Shown: positions 36,817-48,600 of the stretch, in pieces
How the letters are laid out: every line of letters starts with the position of its first letter
How positions within the stretch are numbered: position 1 is the first letter of the stretch
NCBI GenBank assembly: GCA_002118135.1
Contig: BDIU01000121.1
Span: forward strand, 62,001-126,000
Direction: 5' to 3'
DNA length: 64,000 bases
DNA from: Trebouxia sp. TZW2008
Taxonomy: Eukaryota; Chlorophyta; Trebouxiophyceae; Trebouxiales; Trebouxiaceae
Notes under the pieces: model-generated
Database searches by the model: none
What the model was told of the DNA's origin: nothing
The model's input: only the letters and a program-made list of their open reading frames with translations
Made by a program: the position numbers and the translations under genes

Positions 36817-37814
36817 CGGGTTGATGTATCTGATGTCAGCAGATTCATTTCTTATTGGGTACAGGCTGTTTTATTTGCAAGCCTTAATTTTGATAGAATA
36901 GGAGTTTCTGGCCTTTTTCCAGTAACATGCGCCTTGGAGGGGAGGTTTTCGATTGGGTCTGTGCAACATGGTACCTCACGGCTGAGCAGCAGGTGTTGAC
37001 TGAGCAGAGAACACTTGTACATGTTGCATATTGATTTCAAGCCAAAGTGCTGGCCAAAATTGTAAATGTTGCTGTGCTTGGCAGCCAAATGCGAGTGTAC
37101 CTGCCTATGGCCTTGGTAAATCTCAGTCAAGTCTGCATCAGATGATGGTGACAGCACCCTTTGCAACTGCTGAGTTCCACAAGACTAAGTACGGGGCTTG
37201 GGTCCGGCACAGCTCGACAAGCACACACCTATTGCAGGCGCTTGATGTACCTGAGTTGAATGTGATTGTGCCGCCAGCAACATCTGCTATCCATGTTTGC
37301 TTTAGAAATTGTGACTTAAGCCAGGAAGGGGGCTTTGTGCAGTGATGCAGCTTGAGCAACCTCAGGTACGGTCATAGGGGGGTTGACTGGGGGTCACCCC
37401 TGGGGTAATTGCCCACAATAATTTGAGTCCGTGATGTCAGCAAGAAGCGATCTGATGTGCTTTTGCACGCCAAAACTGCTCAGGTTGCGGGCCCCGCGTC
37501 TCCCAGACGGCTACAGACTGCTTCAAGGGCCTTCCGATGTTTTGCTGCACACTTGCTGCGACTGCTGCAATCTCAATCAAGCTGACAGGCTGAGTGCTGG
37601 CCAAGACCGCCGCACACACGACTGCCAGTGTTGAATGCCTGTGTCATTCCTGCTAGTACCGTTGAACGAAAGGGTTTGAGACAGCGTATCGAGCAAGGCT
37701 TTGCCTTAATTTGGCGATATGACGCGCTAGGTCAACAACAACGCTGGCCCTGCATCAGCAGGGTTTCGCGCTGTTACCTGCACATACTGACTGGGCGTCG
37801 CACCGTTCTGATAG
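36817..37814. other. Intergenic stretch before the phosphatase gene
   Basis: About 1 kb with open frames on both strands (for example 37031-37345) that show no recognisable domain. I treat it as 3' UTR, spacer and phosphatase promoter. Confidence 0.45.
37061..37065 (+). terminator. TGTAA poly(A) signal of the coiled-coil gene
   Basis: TGTAA lies about 245 bases after the stop at 36816, in a stretch without a supported gene. Confidence 0.35.
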
Positions 37815-40800
37815 ATGCGACTCATAGACAAACGACTACAATACAGTCCACAGGATGAGCCGCAGATTCCCGCTTTTCTCGGCAAGCTAAGAACAAAGCA
37901 GACCGATTTGCCAGCCCTGCCCAAAAATGCAGCCAGCATGGCAGGGCCTACGCCATGGTGCAACTGGGTTGTTCGTGGGCAAGTGTTAGCAGGCGCCTAT
38001 CCAGCCAGTACAGATGACCGGGAGACAGAGAGACTCCTCACAACTTTGCTTGAGCATGGCATGGAGGTGTTTGTTTGCCTCCAGGCAGAGGTGTCTCTGA
38101 ACATCCCTGAGACAATGTGGCGTGCAGGCAGGGGCTTGAGGTAAGCATACATATAATCGCTTCCCACTTTGCTGCAATGCAAAGCAGACATGCCCATGAC
38201 TTGCTTCACAGGCCATACATTAAGGATGCACAGAAGATCTTGACCAAAGCCCGGGAGCTGGACAACCCACGCATCTTGCAGAGCAAGCTGAACTTCCTGC
38301 ACCTGGCAATCATAGACGGCAGCATCACCACTGACAGCGCAATCAGCAGATTGGCGGACGATTGCTGTGATCGCGTAAGAGCTGGCGAGAAGATGTACAT
38401 CCACTGCTGGGGTGGTCACGGCAGAACAGGAACTCTGGTCAGTATGTCATACCTTCACAGAACAGCCGATGCTGCCAATCAGTGCTTTGAGCATTGATTG
38501 CTGCAGCTGTTCAGAACATGCTGTATTGTGACGACCATCTCCCAGTTTAGTGTGTTTGCTAAGCTTGTGTGTAGCTGTTCAATGCATTCTGTGTTGCTTC
38601 TGCAGAGGCAAATCTAGAAGTGCAATGCTGCACACAACATATTGCATGTGCAACAGTCACCTTGCATGCTTGACCTGGCTTTACAAAGTCATTTTGCATT
38701 GCATCTGTCAAGAGGGGATTTGCGATGCAGCACATGTTGAGGTAAATGCAGAATCACATTCTTTCCAATACTCAGGAAGTTAGGTTTCGCAGTCGTAGTG
38801 TCAAATGATGAAATTCAGGTTGCCTTGATGCTGACTTGCATGCAAAATTCCAAATTACACACCACTCAGGAAGACAGATTTTGCAGTTGTAGTTTCCATA
38901 TGCTTGACTCCACGGTGCTGGTATGCTTGATTTCAGGTTGCCTTGATGCTGGCAAAGTTGTACGGGCTCAGCTGCAATGAAGCGCTGAAACACACGCAAG
39001 CATTCCATGACGCAAGGCGCTACCCTCAGAACGTGCGGTCACCACAGACAGCAATTCAGCGCACACAGGTAAGTTCTGCTGGTCATTTGCTTCTATTTAG
39101 AGTTTTGCAGATGTTTGGCGCTATTTGCTGCCATTTTGCATGACTTGCACTATGTCAGAATGCACACAGCAGTTAAGAAAGGCTGTAGCCACTGCGATTG
39201 TGCTTTAGCTACATCATCAGCCTCGCTCTGTGATCATCATTATCTTTAATGGAGAGCAGCTCATCAGAAAATGCATTGTCCACAAAGCTACGAGGACAGT
39301 AATCACCTGCTTGCTCTACTGCAGAAGCTGACCTCAATCTTTCGTCACAATATCCTCTGCATCAGCCTTGTCTTTAGTCACATTGCATGCTTCACAAACC
39401 TTGTCTATTTGTTGAATGCTTTTTCTGCTTCAGGTACGGCGCCTTTTGGCAACAGCTATGGCTGAGGCTCAGCCTGTAGGGAAGGGGCAGGGGCTTTTGG
39501 GAAGCCCCTTGCCAGGGGGCTCTCCTGGGCTGCTCACAAGTGCTGCTCCTCGTGCTGTGGCTGCTGCTGTTTCACGTACCACACACGCCCTTGGTCGATC
39601 TGGTAGTGATGACACTCTCAGGTAAGCACATGCATGCTACTCTGTATGCTGTGGCTGCTGCTGCTTTGCGCTACACAAGCTCCCTCAGCCGCAGTGATGA
39701 CGCTCTCAGGTGGGTACATGAGTGCTGCTCAGCGCTGTAGCTGCTGCTGTTCTGCGCACCACACACGCCCTCAGTCGATCTGGCAGTAATGACGCTGTCA
39801 GGTGGGTACAAGAATGCTGCCTCACGAGCTGTAGCTGCTGCTGTTGCATGCACTACACACGCCCTCAGTCGCTCTGGCAGTGATCGTCTTCTCAGGTGTG
39901 CGCATGTCCAAAACTTTAATTTATAGGGTAAAGCACCTCAGCATCAATGTATGCTTCATGATGGGCAGCAGTTGGCCAGACAAATACATTGTGGAGCATG
40001 CAAGCAGCAAGTCCAGCTGACAGTGTCAGAGTGGCAGACTGCATGTTAGTCAGCATTTTGACATCACCCTACGTCACAAAATATTTCGATCATTATGACA
40101 GCTGTATAAGCGATCTAGGACATGCGCTTTGTGTTGTAGTTATAACAGAAGCAATCACACTTTGCTTGCGAGTCAAGTCATTTTGCATTAATGCAAAGCA
40201 GATTCTAGACAAAGCGTTCGCTGCATGCAGAAGTCAGCAAGTGTTTCCCACAGAGACAGTATGCAACAGCTTTGAGACAAAGCACCTCTCTGTCTGGCCT
40301 TGTGGCATCGTCAGCCCGTATGCCATCACATATGCCATCAATGCAATGCAAATCTCCATCCATCATTGCAAACCTGCAAGTTGTTGGAAACAGCCTGTGC
40401 TGCTTGAAGTCAGCAACTGAGTTCCCCCACAGAGGCAACGCACAACAGCTTTGAGACACAGCACCTCTCTGTCCGGCCTAGCAGTACTGTCAGCCTGTAT
40501 GCCATCAATGCAATGCAAACTTCGCTCCAAGGCAGGTTGTTTTACTATTATCACTGCAAAGCTGCAAGTGCCTGACAAAACATGTGCTGCATGCAGAAGT
40601 CAGCAAGTGAGTTCCCCACAACGGCAGCGTGCGACAGCTTTGAGACCTAGCACCTTTCTGTCTGGCCTAGCACTACTGTCAGCCTGTATGCCATCAATGC
40701 AATGCAAATCTCCTTCCATCATTGCAAAGCTGCATATTGCTAACAGAGCATGTGCTGCATGCAGAAGTCAACAACTGACTTCTTCACAGAGGCAACATCT

Positions 40801-41857
40801 TTGAGGCACAGCACTTCTCTGTCTGGCCTAGCAGAACTTCAGCCTTTATGCTATCAATGCAATGCAAACTTCCTTCCATCACTGCAAAGCTGCCATGTGT
40901 TTGACAGCACATGTGCTACATGCAGAAGTCAGCAAGTGAGTTCCCCACAACGGCAGCGTTCAACAGCTTCAAGACACAGCACATCTCTGTCAGGCCTTGC
41001 AGCATCATCAGCCTACATGTTGTCAACGCAGATGCGGCCATCAGGGCGAGTGACCAGCAGTGCAGCAGTAGCAGCTAGTACTTCCTCTGTCAAAGCACAT
41101 TTGCCAGCCAACACTTCTGCTGTGAAAGCACAAATGGCAGCCAATGCAGCGCTGCCCAGCCATGCATCAAACAGAATTGCAGCAATTCAAGGCAGCAGGA
41201 GTCTCAGGTCCAGCAGCAGTATGAACTCTGGCTTGACTGACAGACTAGCGAGCAAGGCCAGTCATAAGTAAGTGGATGACTCTTGGCAGGCAGGTTGCGT
41301 TACACTGCCAGGACATGCATCAGACATCCCAGCAAAAGACAGCTTGCTTTTTCTCTTGCACAATGCCTGGTGCTTGCTGCATGCTGCATCTCAGCTTAAA
41401 TGCAGGCTTCCTTGCTGCAAGGTATTCATGCAGTTCTGGGTTGCGTACATGCATGTCCTGGGCCGCTTCTGCTCAGGGAGGTTCGCGGAGAATCTCATCC
41501 TGACGCCTGACAGCAAAGGATGTTCTTTTTTCTCTTCTTATATTGCATGTCCAGGTCTGCAATAAGATTGGTGTTATGCTTGCATGTTGCTGCGATATAG
41601 GATACAGGATCTGCGCCTGTTTCTCAAAGCTTGCTTAGCATTACACTTTTGGGAACTTACTTCCAGATCACCAACCAAGTAACATTTGTGCGATGCTTTG
41701 CAGAGGAGCGCCGCTTGCAGCAGAAGCTCTGTCTAGCGTCAGTCAGTATACAAAGAAAGTCAGTGATCAGCTGAGCGACAGCCTTTCTTCTGCGTGGAGG
41801 CGCACATCCAGCCACTCAAGAGACCTGGGCGACAGGCTACAGGGCTTCAAACGCTGA
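37815..41857 (+). CDS. Protein tyrosine / dual-specificity phosphatase-like protein
   Basis: A predicted cytosolic phosphatase of the Cys-based PTP superfamily, 455 aa. Exons: 37815-38140, 38212-38437, 38937-39068, 39434-39621, 40926-41267, 41704-41857; the sum is 1368 bases in one frame. The signature loop is HCWGGHGRTGT, with catalytic Cys174 and Arg180 in C-x5-R. The candidate general acid is Asp144 in LAIIDGSITTD. Upstream, NWVVRGQVLAGAYP and EVFVCLQAEV fit the N-terminal strands of the fold. Downstream, the ALMLAKLYGL helix and RSPQTAIQRTQ complete it. The last about 210 residues are Ser/Ala-rich, low complexity and probably a regulatory tail. The substrate is unknown: phosphotyrosine, phosphoserine/threonine, or a phosphoinositide. 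Confidence 0.85.
38765..38936 (+). repeat. Decayed copy of the 5' edge of phosphatase exon 3
   Basis: Exon 3 begins TTTCAG then GTTGCCTTGATGCTGGC at 38937. The same string, ATTCAG then GTTGCCTTGATGCTGAC, occurs at 38813-38834. The preceding CTCAGGAAG...TTTTGCAGT context is also duplicated (38771 and 38865). Confidence 0.8.
39545..39900 (+). repeat. Four copies of the 3' edge of phosphatase exon 4, with donors
   Basis: The exon end coding AVAAAVSRTTHALGRSGSDD plus donor (end 39621) is followed by copies ending near 39709, 39801 and 39895. Each is still readable (for example AVLRTTHALSRSGSND) and each is followed by a GT donor. The steps are 88-94 bases, so they are not in frame with one another. 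Confidence 0.85.
40215..40925 (+). repeat. Four decayed copies of the 5' edge of phosphatase exon 5
   Basis: Exon 5 begins after CTACATGCAG at 40926 and encodes SQQVSSPQRQRSTASRHSTS and SLSGLAASSAY. Copies begin near 40220, 40400, 40590 and 40755, with periods of about 165-185 bases. They carry GCATGCAGAAGTCAGCAA, CAACAGCTTTGAGAC and CTGTCTGGCCT motifs. Stops and indels break most of them. Confidence 0.85.
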
Positions 41858-42092
41858 CCCAGACAAACTCAGTAGCAGCACCAATGTTGTGTTAACCAGT
41901 GCGTTGTTCTAGCAATTCAGCCTGTGATGGATAGCCTGTAGATGTATATCATGCCACGGCTACCTACTAGCTAGTATGGGCTAGTGTACAGTGACTGTAG
42001 TATAGCATGCTCAGTCGTCGCGGGTATGTTTTTGCACATTGCATCGTACCTCTGTCGAGTTTTGGGGCTGTGATATCTGACTCCCCTAGGCC

Positions 42093-42110
42093 TGTAAAGT
42101 CCCGTGTAAA
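42093..42110 (+). terminator. Pair of TGTAA poly(A) signals, phosphatase
   Basis: TGTAA occurs at 42093-42097 and again at 42106-42110, about 240 bases after the stop at 41857. Confidence 0.4.
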
Positions 42111-42538
42111 GGGGAGTGCCTCACAGCGCAGCCGCAATACGTGAGCTAGATCAGCGAGAAGTGCTTGCCATCATGCTCACATGCAGCCATCCCACGTCAT
42201 GACTTTGTCATTTCCTAGCCTTTTACTGCCCTTAAAGTTTGATGACGAAGCGGCCTCACAACCTCGGACGAAGGGGTTAAGTTTGTGTCACAAGGCATCT
42301 TTGCAGTTCAGCTAGTTGCATTGTGCATCAGTACTCTGTAGAATAAGCAGTTTGTCGAGCTGTAAAAGATGACACTTTTGTCCACAAATATCAGATGAGT
42401 CTCTTTTGTGCACTGGCAGATGTAAGCTGCGTAGCATACTGCAGTAAATTATTCTTACATGTGCTAGCGGTGTCAACTCAACAATAAACATGAGGATGCT
42501 TGCATGAAATCACAAAACAGCTGCTTTTCAACAAGCCA

Positions 42539-42543
42539 TTACA
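42539..42543 (-). terminator. TGTAA poly(A) signal of CAP-D2
   Basis: TTACA on the + strand (TGTAA on the - strand) lies about 105 bases after the CAP-D2 stop. A second copy lies at 42455-42459. The surrounding 41858-42646 has no supported gene and is the convergent 3' region of two genes. Confidence 0.4.
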
Positions 42544-42646
42544 ATACGCATTATCTACCCTTCTCATGCTTTATCCACCTTCCCACTGCCAGCAGAAGCT
42601 TCAGACCAAGCATGATGCACACGATTTGCCACTCAATACTGATAGC

Positions 42647-45600
42647 TCAGCGATTACGCGTCTTGGCAGCGCCATGAGTCTCCCAAAACCCTTTCAGTGC
42701 AGACACTCCAGTCTTGCTAGTAGGAATTTGTGCCTCTACAGTACTGTGGTTTGAGCTCTGGTCTTCAAGAGGCTCTTGCTTGATCTTTCTCAACTGCACA
42801 ATGGGAGCAGCCTGCAAGTCATCAGCAGCCTGTAAGGCATTTGGCATGATTGACGCACTGATGCAACTCAGTTACTGTGAAATGGAGTGCAGACTGTTCA
42901 GCTTCAAGCTGGTCAGGTTGTGGCTAATAAAGAGTAGACCCCAGTCTGCCTGTATGCGTGCTTGTTGCGTGTTGGCATTTGTTTGGTACTCCACGGCCAT
43001 GAGGCGTTTCAAGCTTGGCAGATCAACAAGCCCAATCTGCAAGGACTATTTGAACAGTTTGATGTATAGCTGAGGCTTGAAGCACTTGTGAGCGTTGCAT
43101 GCTTGGATACAATGACACAGCTGTGGCGCTGCACGACTTTGCTTGCTGCTCCTGTCATCCTTGAGGGCATCGAAGCATAGCTTGGATGAGGTAATTGCAA
43201 ATGCAAGGCACACAACCGTTTCTTGTTCAATCAGGCACTCTCAGGCTCAGCAATTGTCTGTAATGTTGCCCACATGAGCGTCAGCCTACTGCAATGCCGC
43301 CCAAAAGTGCAGAAACAACATGCACTCCGCCTAAGATTCAGCCTTGCGTATCCCTGGCACCTTGTTATTGTCCAAGCGTGCAATTCAATGCTGACATGCA
43401 ACTGACCTGGCCACCATCATTCTCCTTGTTTCCAAGACTTTGCTTGACTGGCGAGGCTGCCTCAGGGCCAGATTCCAGCCTGACTCGTCTGAGCTGTCCT
43501 CTGAGTGCAGCCACAGGGCTGGGGGCTTCATGCTGGGGCTGTCTGGGGATGCCCTCTTGAGGCCTGTGAAACAGGAAAAATGAAACAGACCAGCAATGTC
43601 ATGCTTGCTGCAATGACAGGCTGATATGATGCACAAGGTCTGCCGGATTTTGATGTCCACCCTAAACAGTTCAGACTTGCCAAAGAATGAATTAGGCAGT
43701 TGACTGTTCCTGTATGTATCTGGCTGGCCTCCTTTGAGCCTGCCTGGCGTGGGGTTTTTGTTCTTAATATACGACTGAACGGATGGATGAATGGAGGATG
43801 ATATCTTCCAATCCTGCCAACAATTGAAAATGCCGTCAGCTAGAACACCTGATCAAGTGTTTTCAGCACGATGACCTGGGCGTTGCAACAATTCTTGTGT
43901 CTGAAATGTACCCAACTTTAGCACAGGACCAAACTGGTTGGGAGACAAGCGATTGCTCCTGTACGTGTCTAGCTGTGCCTGCTGGGCCTGACCAGCATGC
44001 ATTTTGTATGAATGTACCAGTGCATGAATGTATGCATGATTGTACCTGACTGCTTTGAGACGGCTGCCCAGCAGCCTGTCCAGATCATTTGCTGGTCTGG
44101 TTTGCTGGGCCTTCACAGGCGTGACAACTGCTTCTGTTTCTGCTGCTCCTGTACTGTTGAGCTCTTCCTCTTGGTTTTCTGGCCCATGAGCAATGCCTTG
44201 CTGTGTAGTTACTGCCCTCTGCGGCGACAGCTGCTGAGCTGATGCAGATGAAACACCGGGGGCTGCAGCTTGAGCTGCTGTCTCAAGTGCAGCTGACTCA
44301 GCAGTGCTTGAGTGCAGAGCTGCTGAGCTCTGAGGTGCAGAGTCAAGGGCAGCAGATGACACCTCAGCGAGTTGTGCTTGAGTGCCGTCATCATCATCAG
44401 CTGTGAGGGATGGCTCTGAGTCTTGAGCTGCTGATGCCTGAGCTGCTGAGCTGGTGCTGTTTGCACTAGACCTGGTGCTCCTGCGAGTCTTGGTTGATGG
44501 GGCTTTGCTAGAATTGCTGCCCTTGACTGCAGCCTGAGATGCGTCCAATGAAGTCCTTCCCACAGCTTGCTTTGCACTCTCTGCATTCTGATTGCTATTC
44601 TGCTGTCTGTTCTCCTTGGACTGCGCATCAGCACTGGACTCACCTTGCTGCTCTGCAGGCAGCACAATGACAGTCAAGCGACAGCTGAGACAAACCCTGC
44701 TGCCTTGCAATAGTGTATGAGGTCAGAATGTCAGCCCAGCTGTTTACCCACCGCATCAACATTTGAGAGTGCTTCTACTGCACAAGGCTGCGGATAAACT
44801 TTTGCATATGCTACCAACAAGAGCATGCAATGATGCAAACAACAAACTCCAAAGTTGCAGTACACAGACTGATGTAATACAGACTTGATTATGAGAAAAG
44901 TTTCAAGCGCAACTGAATCATGACAGGGGAGTCCTGCAGCATTGAGTCAGCGCAAGACCATTCCGCACAAATGCATCACGGAAAATCAGCTCTGCAGCCA
45001 TGACAACGAATATCAGGCTGCGAGGTCTTACCAGTACTGTGAGCATCTTGCAGCTCCATCTGTTGCAACTGGTGCTCAACGGCAGTCACTCCAGGCTGTA
45101 AGCCTTGCTGATCCTCAAGAGTTGCTGAGTCCAATTCCGCCTTGTCTGCTGCAGCTGCTGTGTCGCTTCCTGGCATAGCACTTGAGCTGCTGGCATTGTC
45201 AGACTGTTCTGTTGGCCCTGCAGCTAAATACCTTGCGTCCAAATCATCAGAAGCAAGACAAAATTATCCAGGTGTCTTGCTTGTCGTCATTGCCAGATCA
45301 CATTCATGCATCCACTGCCGACTTGCTTTGCATTGCTTCACGGTGTGGTCTTCAATGATGCAATAAAAGACTGATGGACTTGTTGGCACTGCATTGAGGT
45401 CTAAACATCTGCAGTTAGCCTGAATGCACTAGCTACACCCCTGATAGTGCCCATCAGTCATGCACACAGCGCAGCGGCCAAATGCATCCAGGAACAGGAA
45501 CACAACTGCTCAAGATTTCACGAGCTCTGTATCAGCATCACAAACAGGTACTAAAGTCATCGCTTGTAATGATAACCATACTGAGGGGTTTTGCTGTTAG

Positions 45601-48600
45601 TGACGAGCAACAGAAGCCACTTTGCCTGCTGAGCAGCAATGCTCACCATCTGCAGCATCCCCTTGAGCCTTCTCCTGCTGCATTTCACTGACAGCATCCT
45701 CTTCAGTTGCTTCTTGCTGCTCACCATTGGCGGCACCCTCTTTAGCTTCTTGTTGTTCAGCAGCAGCTGCTGTCAGCTTGTCCTCAAAGGCCTCAATGTC
45801 TGCCTTGCTCTCAGCACTGAGCTTTGGCAGTTTCTTTGCCTTGGCAATGCAACCCTATCAACAAAAGAGAAAACTGGCTTTTGTTGATGTTTTTGCAAAA
45901 TATGTCTTCTTACAAGAATCAGCAGCTGACAGGGTGTCCTCAAAAGCCTCAATGCCTGCCTTACTGTCAAACAAAAAATGTCCAGTGTGGCAAGAGACTG
46001 ACCCTGTGCATTTGAGACAGCAGACAAGTCTTGGCACTCAAAGACAAGGGGGCACATACACCTTACCCACATGCTGCACCTGCAAGCTTGCAGTTCAGGT
46101 GGATTGTCAGGGCCATTTGTGCTCTTTGATGACTTTAGGCAGCAGACACAGCATACAGACTGAGCTCAGGGTTGACACACATTTTCTCTGCACTTGAAAA
46201 GCCCAACTTTTCATTGGGCAGTTCAAGCCAACAGACAAGCCAAAATCCCAAACCACATGGACTTGTGCTCATTCCTACACTGTGAAGAGTGCAGCATGCT
46301 TGAGCTGTCATGTGAAAGCAGTAACAGCACCTGGAAGGAGGTGAGAACTTGGGGTCCTGTTAGGCAGTCCTGATGGCTTCAACTATGTGCTTACTTTCAG
46401 TTGTCAATCATGCAAAGGCAGCTGCAGTACCTGGAAGAAGGTGAGGACTGGGGGGTCAGCCAGACAGTCCTTGTAGCATCGGAACATGTCAGCCATCTTA
46501 CGGAAGCCCTTCTCGCCAATGCTCAGCTGCCCTAGGCAGAAGCCAATGTTCCTCCACTGCTTCCGCTCCTACATGTGCAGTCAGAAAAGTCCGCCCAGAA
46601 ACATGCAACCATGAGCATGGAATTGGAAGGCCAGGTGCCTGCACTGCTTGCGCTGCTGCATGTGCAGCCAAGAATGTTGACTCAGAAATACATATTCAGG
46701 GAGACGTATCCCAAAAGCCAATATTCCTCGATTGTTTCCGTTTCTGTGTACACAAGCTTGCAGAAGATGTGTTATGACTTTAAGGATGTTTGCACAATAT
46801 GTAATGCAGCACGGCAGCATGACAAGTCTCAACAGTGGGCCAGACTTTGCTCTGCACGAGCATTTTGTTAGCTGATGCAACCTGACTGTATGACTTCTAC
46901 TGCATGTATGATGCGTGCAGTTCTGTATCTTTGAAAGCAATAGCTTCTATGTTGATGTGCACTGCTGCGTCTTCAGCATGCGTGTACATGTCAGGAAGAA
47001 AAGAAGGCAGGACAGAACCAAGGACTCAACTTACAGTGGCAGGGTGTAAGGACAGAAGGATGAACTGTAAGAAGGAAGCAAGAAGGGCAACAAGAAGGAC
47101 AGACAGAAAAGGGGTTGCCGACCTGGGCGGCTTGGAAGCACAGGCACAGCTTCTTTACCATTGAGTCAAACGGCTTCTCCTTGGCAATGTGTGTAGTGAC
47201 AGCTGCCTGACTGTATTTTGCACATGATTGTTAGTGATGCATAGAAGCAGGGTTGGTGAGGCGGACCTGAGTGGCTTGGAAGCGCAGGCACAGCTTCTCC
47301 ATCAGGCAGTCCACCTGCTTCTCCTTTGCAATGAAGCTGAGCAGGTGGCGCATGATGGCCTGAAACTGCTCCTGAGGCAGACCTGCCTCGCTGCTCAGGT
47401 TGGACAGCATGTCTGGCAGCAGATTGTATATTGGGCTGGTTCCCTGCAGCCCAAAGCCCTTTTGCTTGAGACTGGTTTGTGAGAGGAAAGGAGGGGGAGG
47501 AGAGGGGCGGGAAGGGGGGGGGGTGTTGGTGGGAAGGGAGGGGTGCAGCATGCTCTGCAGCAAGTGTGATTTGGCGTTTCCCTGAATGTCATTTCAAGGT
47601 GCGTATGGAGGTGTTCCCCATGAAAGGAGGCTCAAGGACAAGTGCAATTCAAGGCAAAAATGCAGCTAGCCATACCTTGTAGTTCTTCTGAGCAAGCTCA
47701 TGGAAGAAGAGGTGCGCCAGGTCCTTGATGCCAGGGTCAGGGTCCTGCAGGCACAGGGCCATACGGGCAATGTGCCCCTTCACCTTCATCATGTCATTCA
47801 TGATCAGGTGGGTCAGCACCATCAAGCTGTTCTTGCGCACCCCTGCAGCACACAGACTTGATCATGATGATTTTGTCAGTCTTTGTCTGCAGTCATGTCG
47901 CCAATGACCAAACAAACTGACATCGTTGAACAATGTTTGCTAGACGCCTAGTCATAGATGGGTTCACCCCTCCTTATTTATATGCATGACAGTCAGGACC
48001 AGGAAAATATTTGCCCTGATGTCCTGCAATCCTGGTAGTTCCACTTTGAAGTATGTTCTATTGCATGCAGCAAGTGAGCACACAAAAATGTGGTGAGCTA
48101 TACAGCCACTAGGATCAGGCCATTCACAAAGGTGCTAGCAGCCATATTCTGTGTCACAAGCTCAACAAGCAACATGCTCAGGCTAACACTACGTGAGTGT
48201 TGCCAGATAAAGACAGCTGTGCCATGCAAGGTTTGCACCAAGTACGTATGTGCAGGTTAAGGTCCACTTGACTGACCAGTATCAGGGTCTGACAGAGGCC
48301 CATAGATGCGCTCAGTCCAGGGTTCCAGCAGGTTTGGGAATCTGAAGGCCAGGTCGCCCAGAGCTATGACCAGGTTGCTGCGCACCTTAGGCTCAACCAG
48401 CCTGTGTCATAGCATCAGCGAACATTTGGTAATGTGATCTATAACCTTGGCATCATTGCTGCTGCTCAAACAGCTACTAGTTTGGCTTTGCTTGAAGAGT
48501 GCTCAACTAACCTGTGCCATAGCATCAGATTTGCGTATAGGGCATGTGTCATCTGTGACCTTTGCATCACTACAGTCTGTCATACATGAACATGCATGGT

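Noticed and set aside
37031..37345. 104-codon + frame between the coiled-coil and phosphatase genes
   Set aside because: No domain, no splice partners and no conserved pattern, and it overlaps a likely 3' UTR.
43853..43995. Protein tail QAQQAQLDTYRSNR as a real CAP-D2 C terminus
   Set aside because: The same string is a dispersed intronic repeat at four other places, and a donor at 44045 fits the phase of the next exon.
46575..46871. 98-codon + frame in CAP-D2
   Set aside because: It is antisense to a CAP-D2 intron holding echo copies; no independent support.
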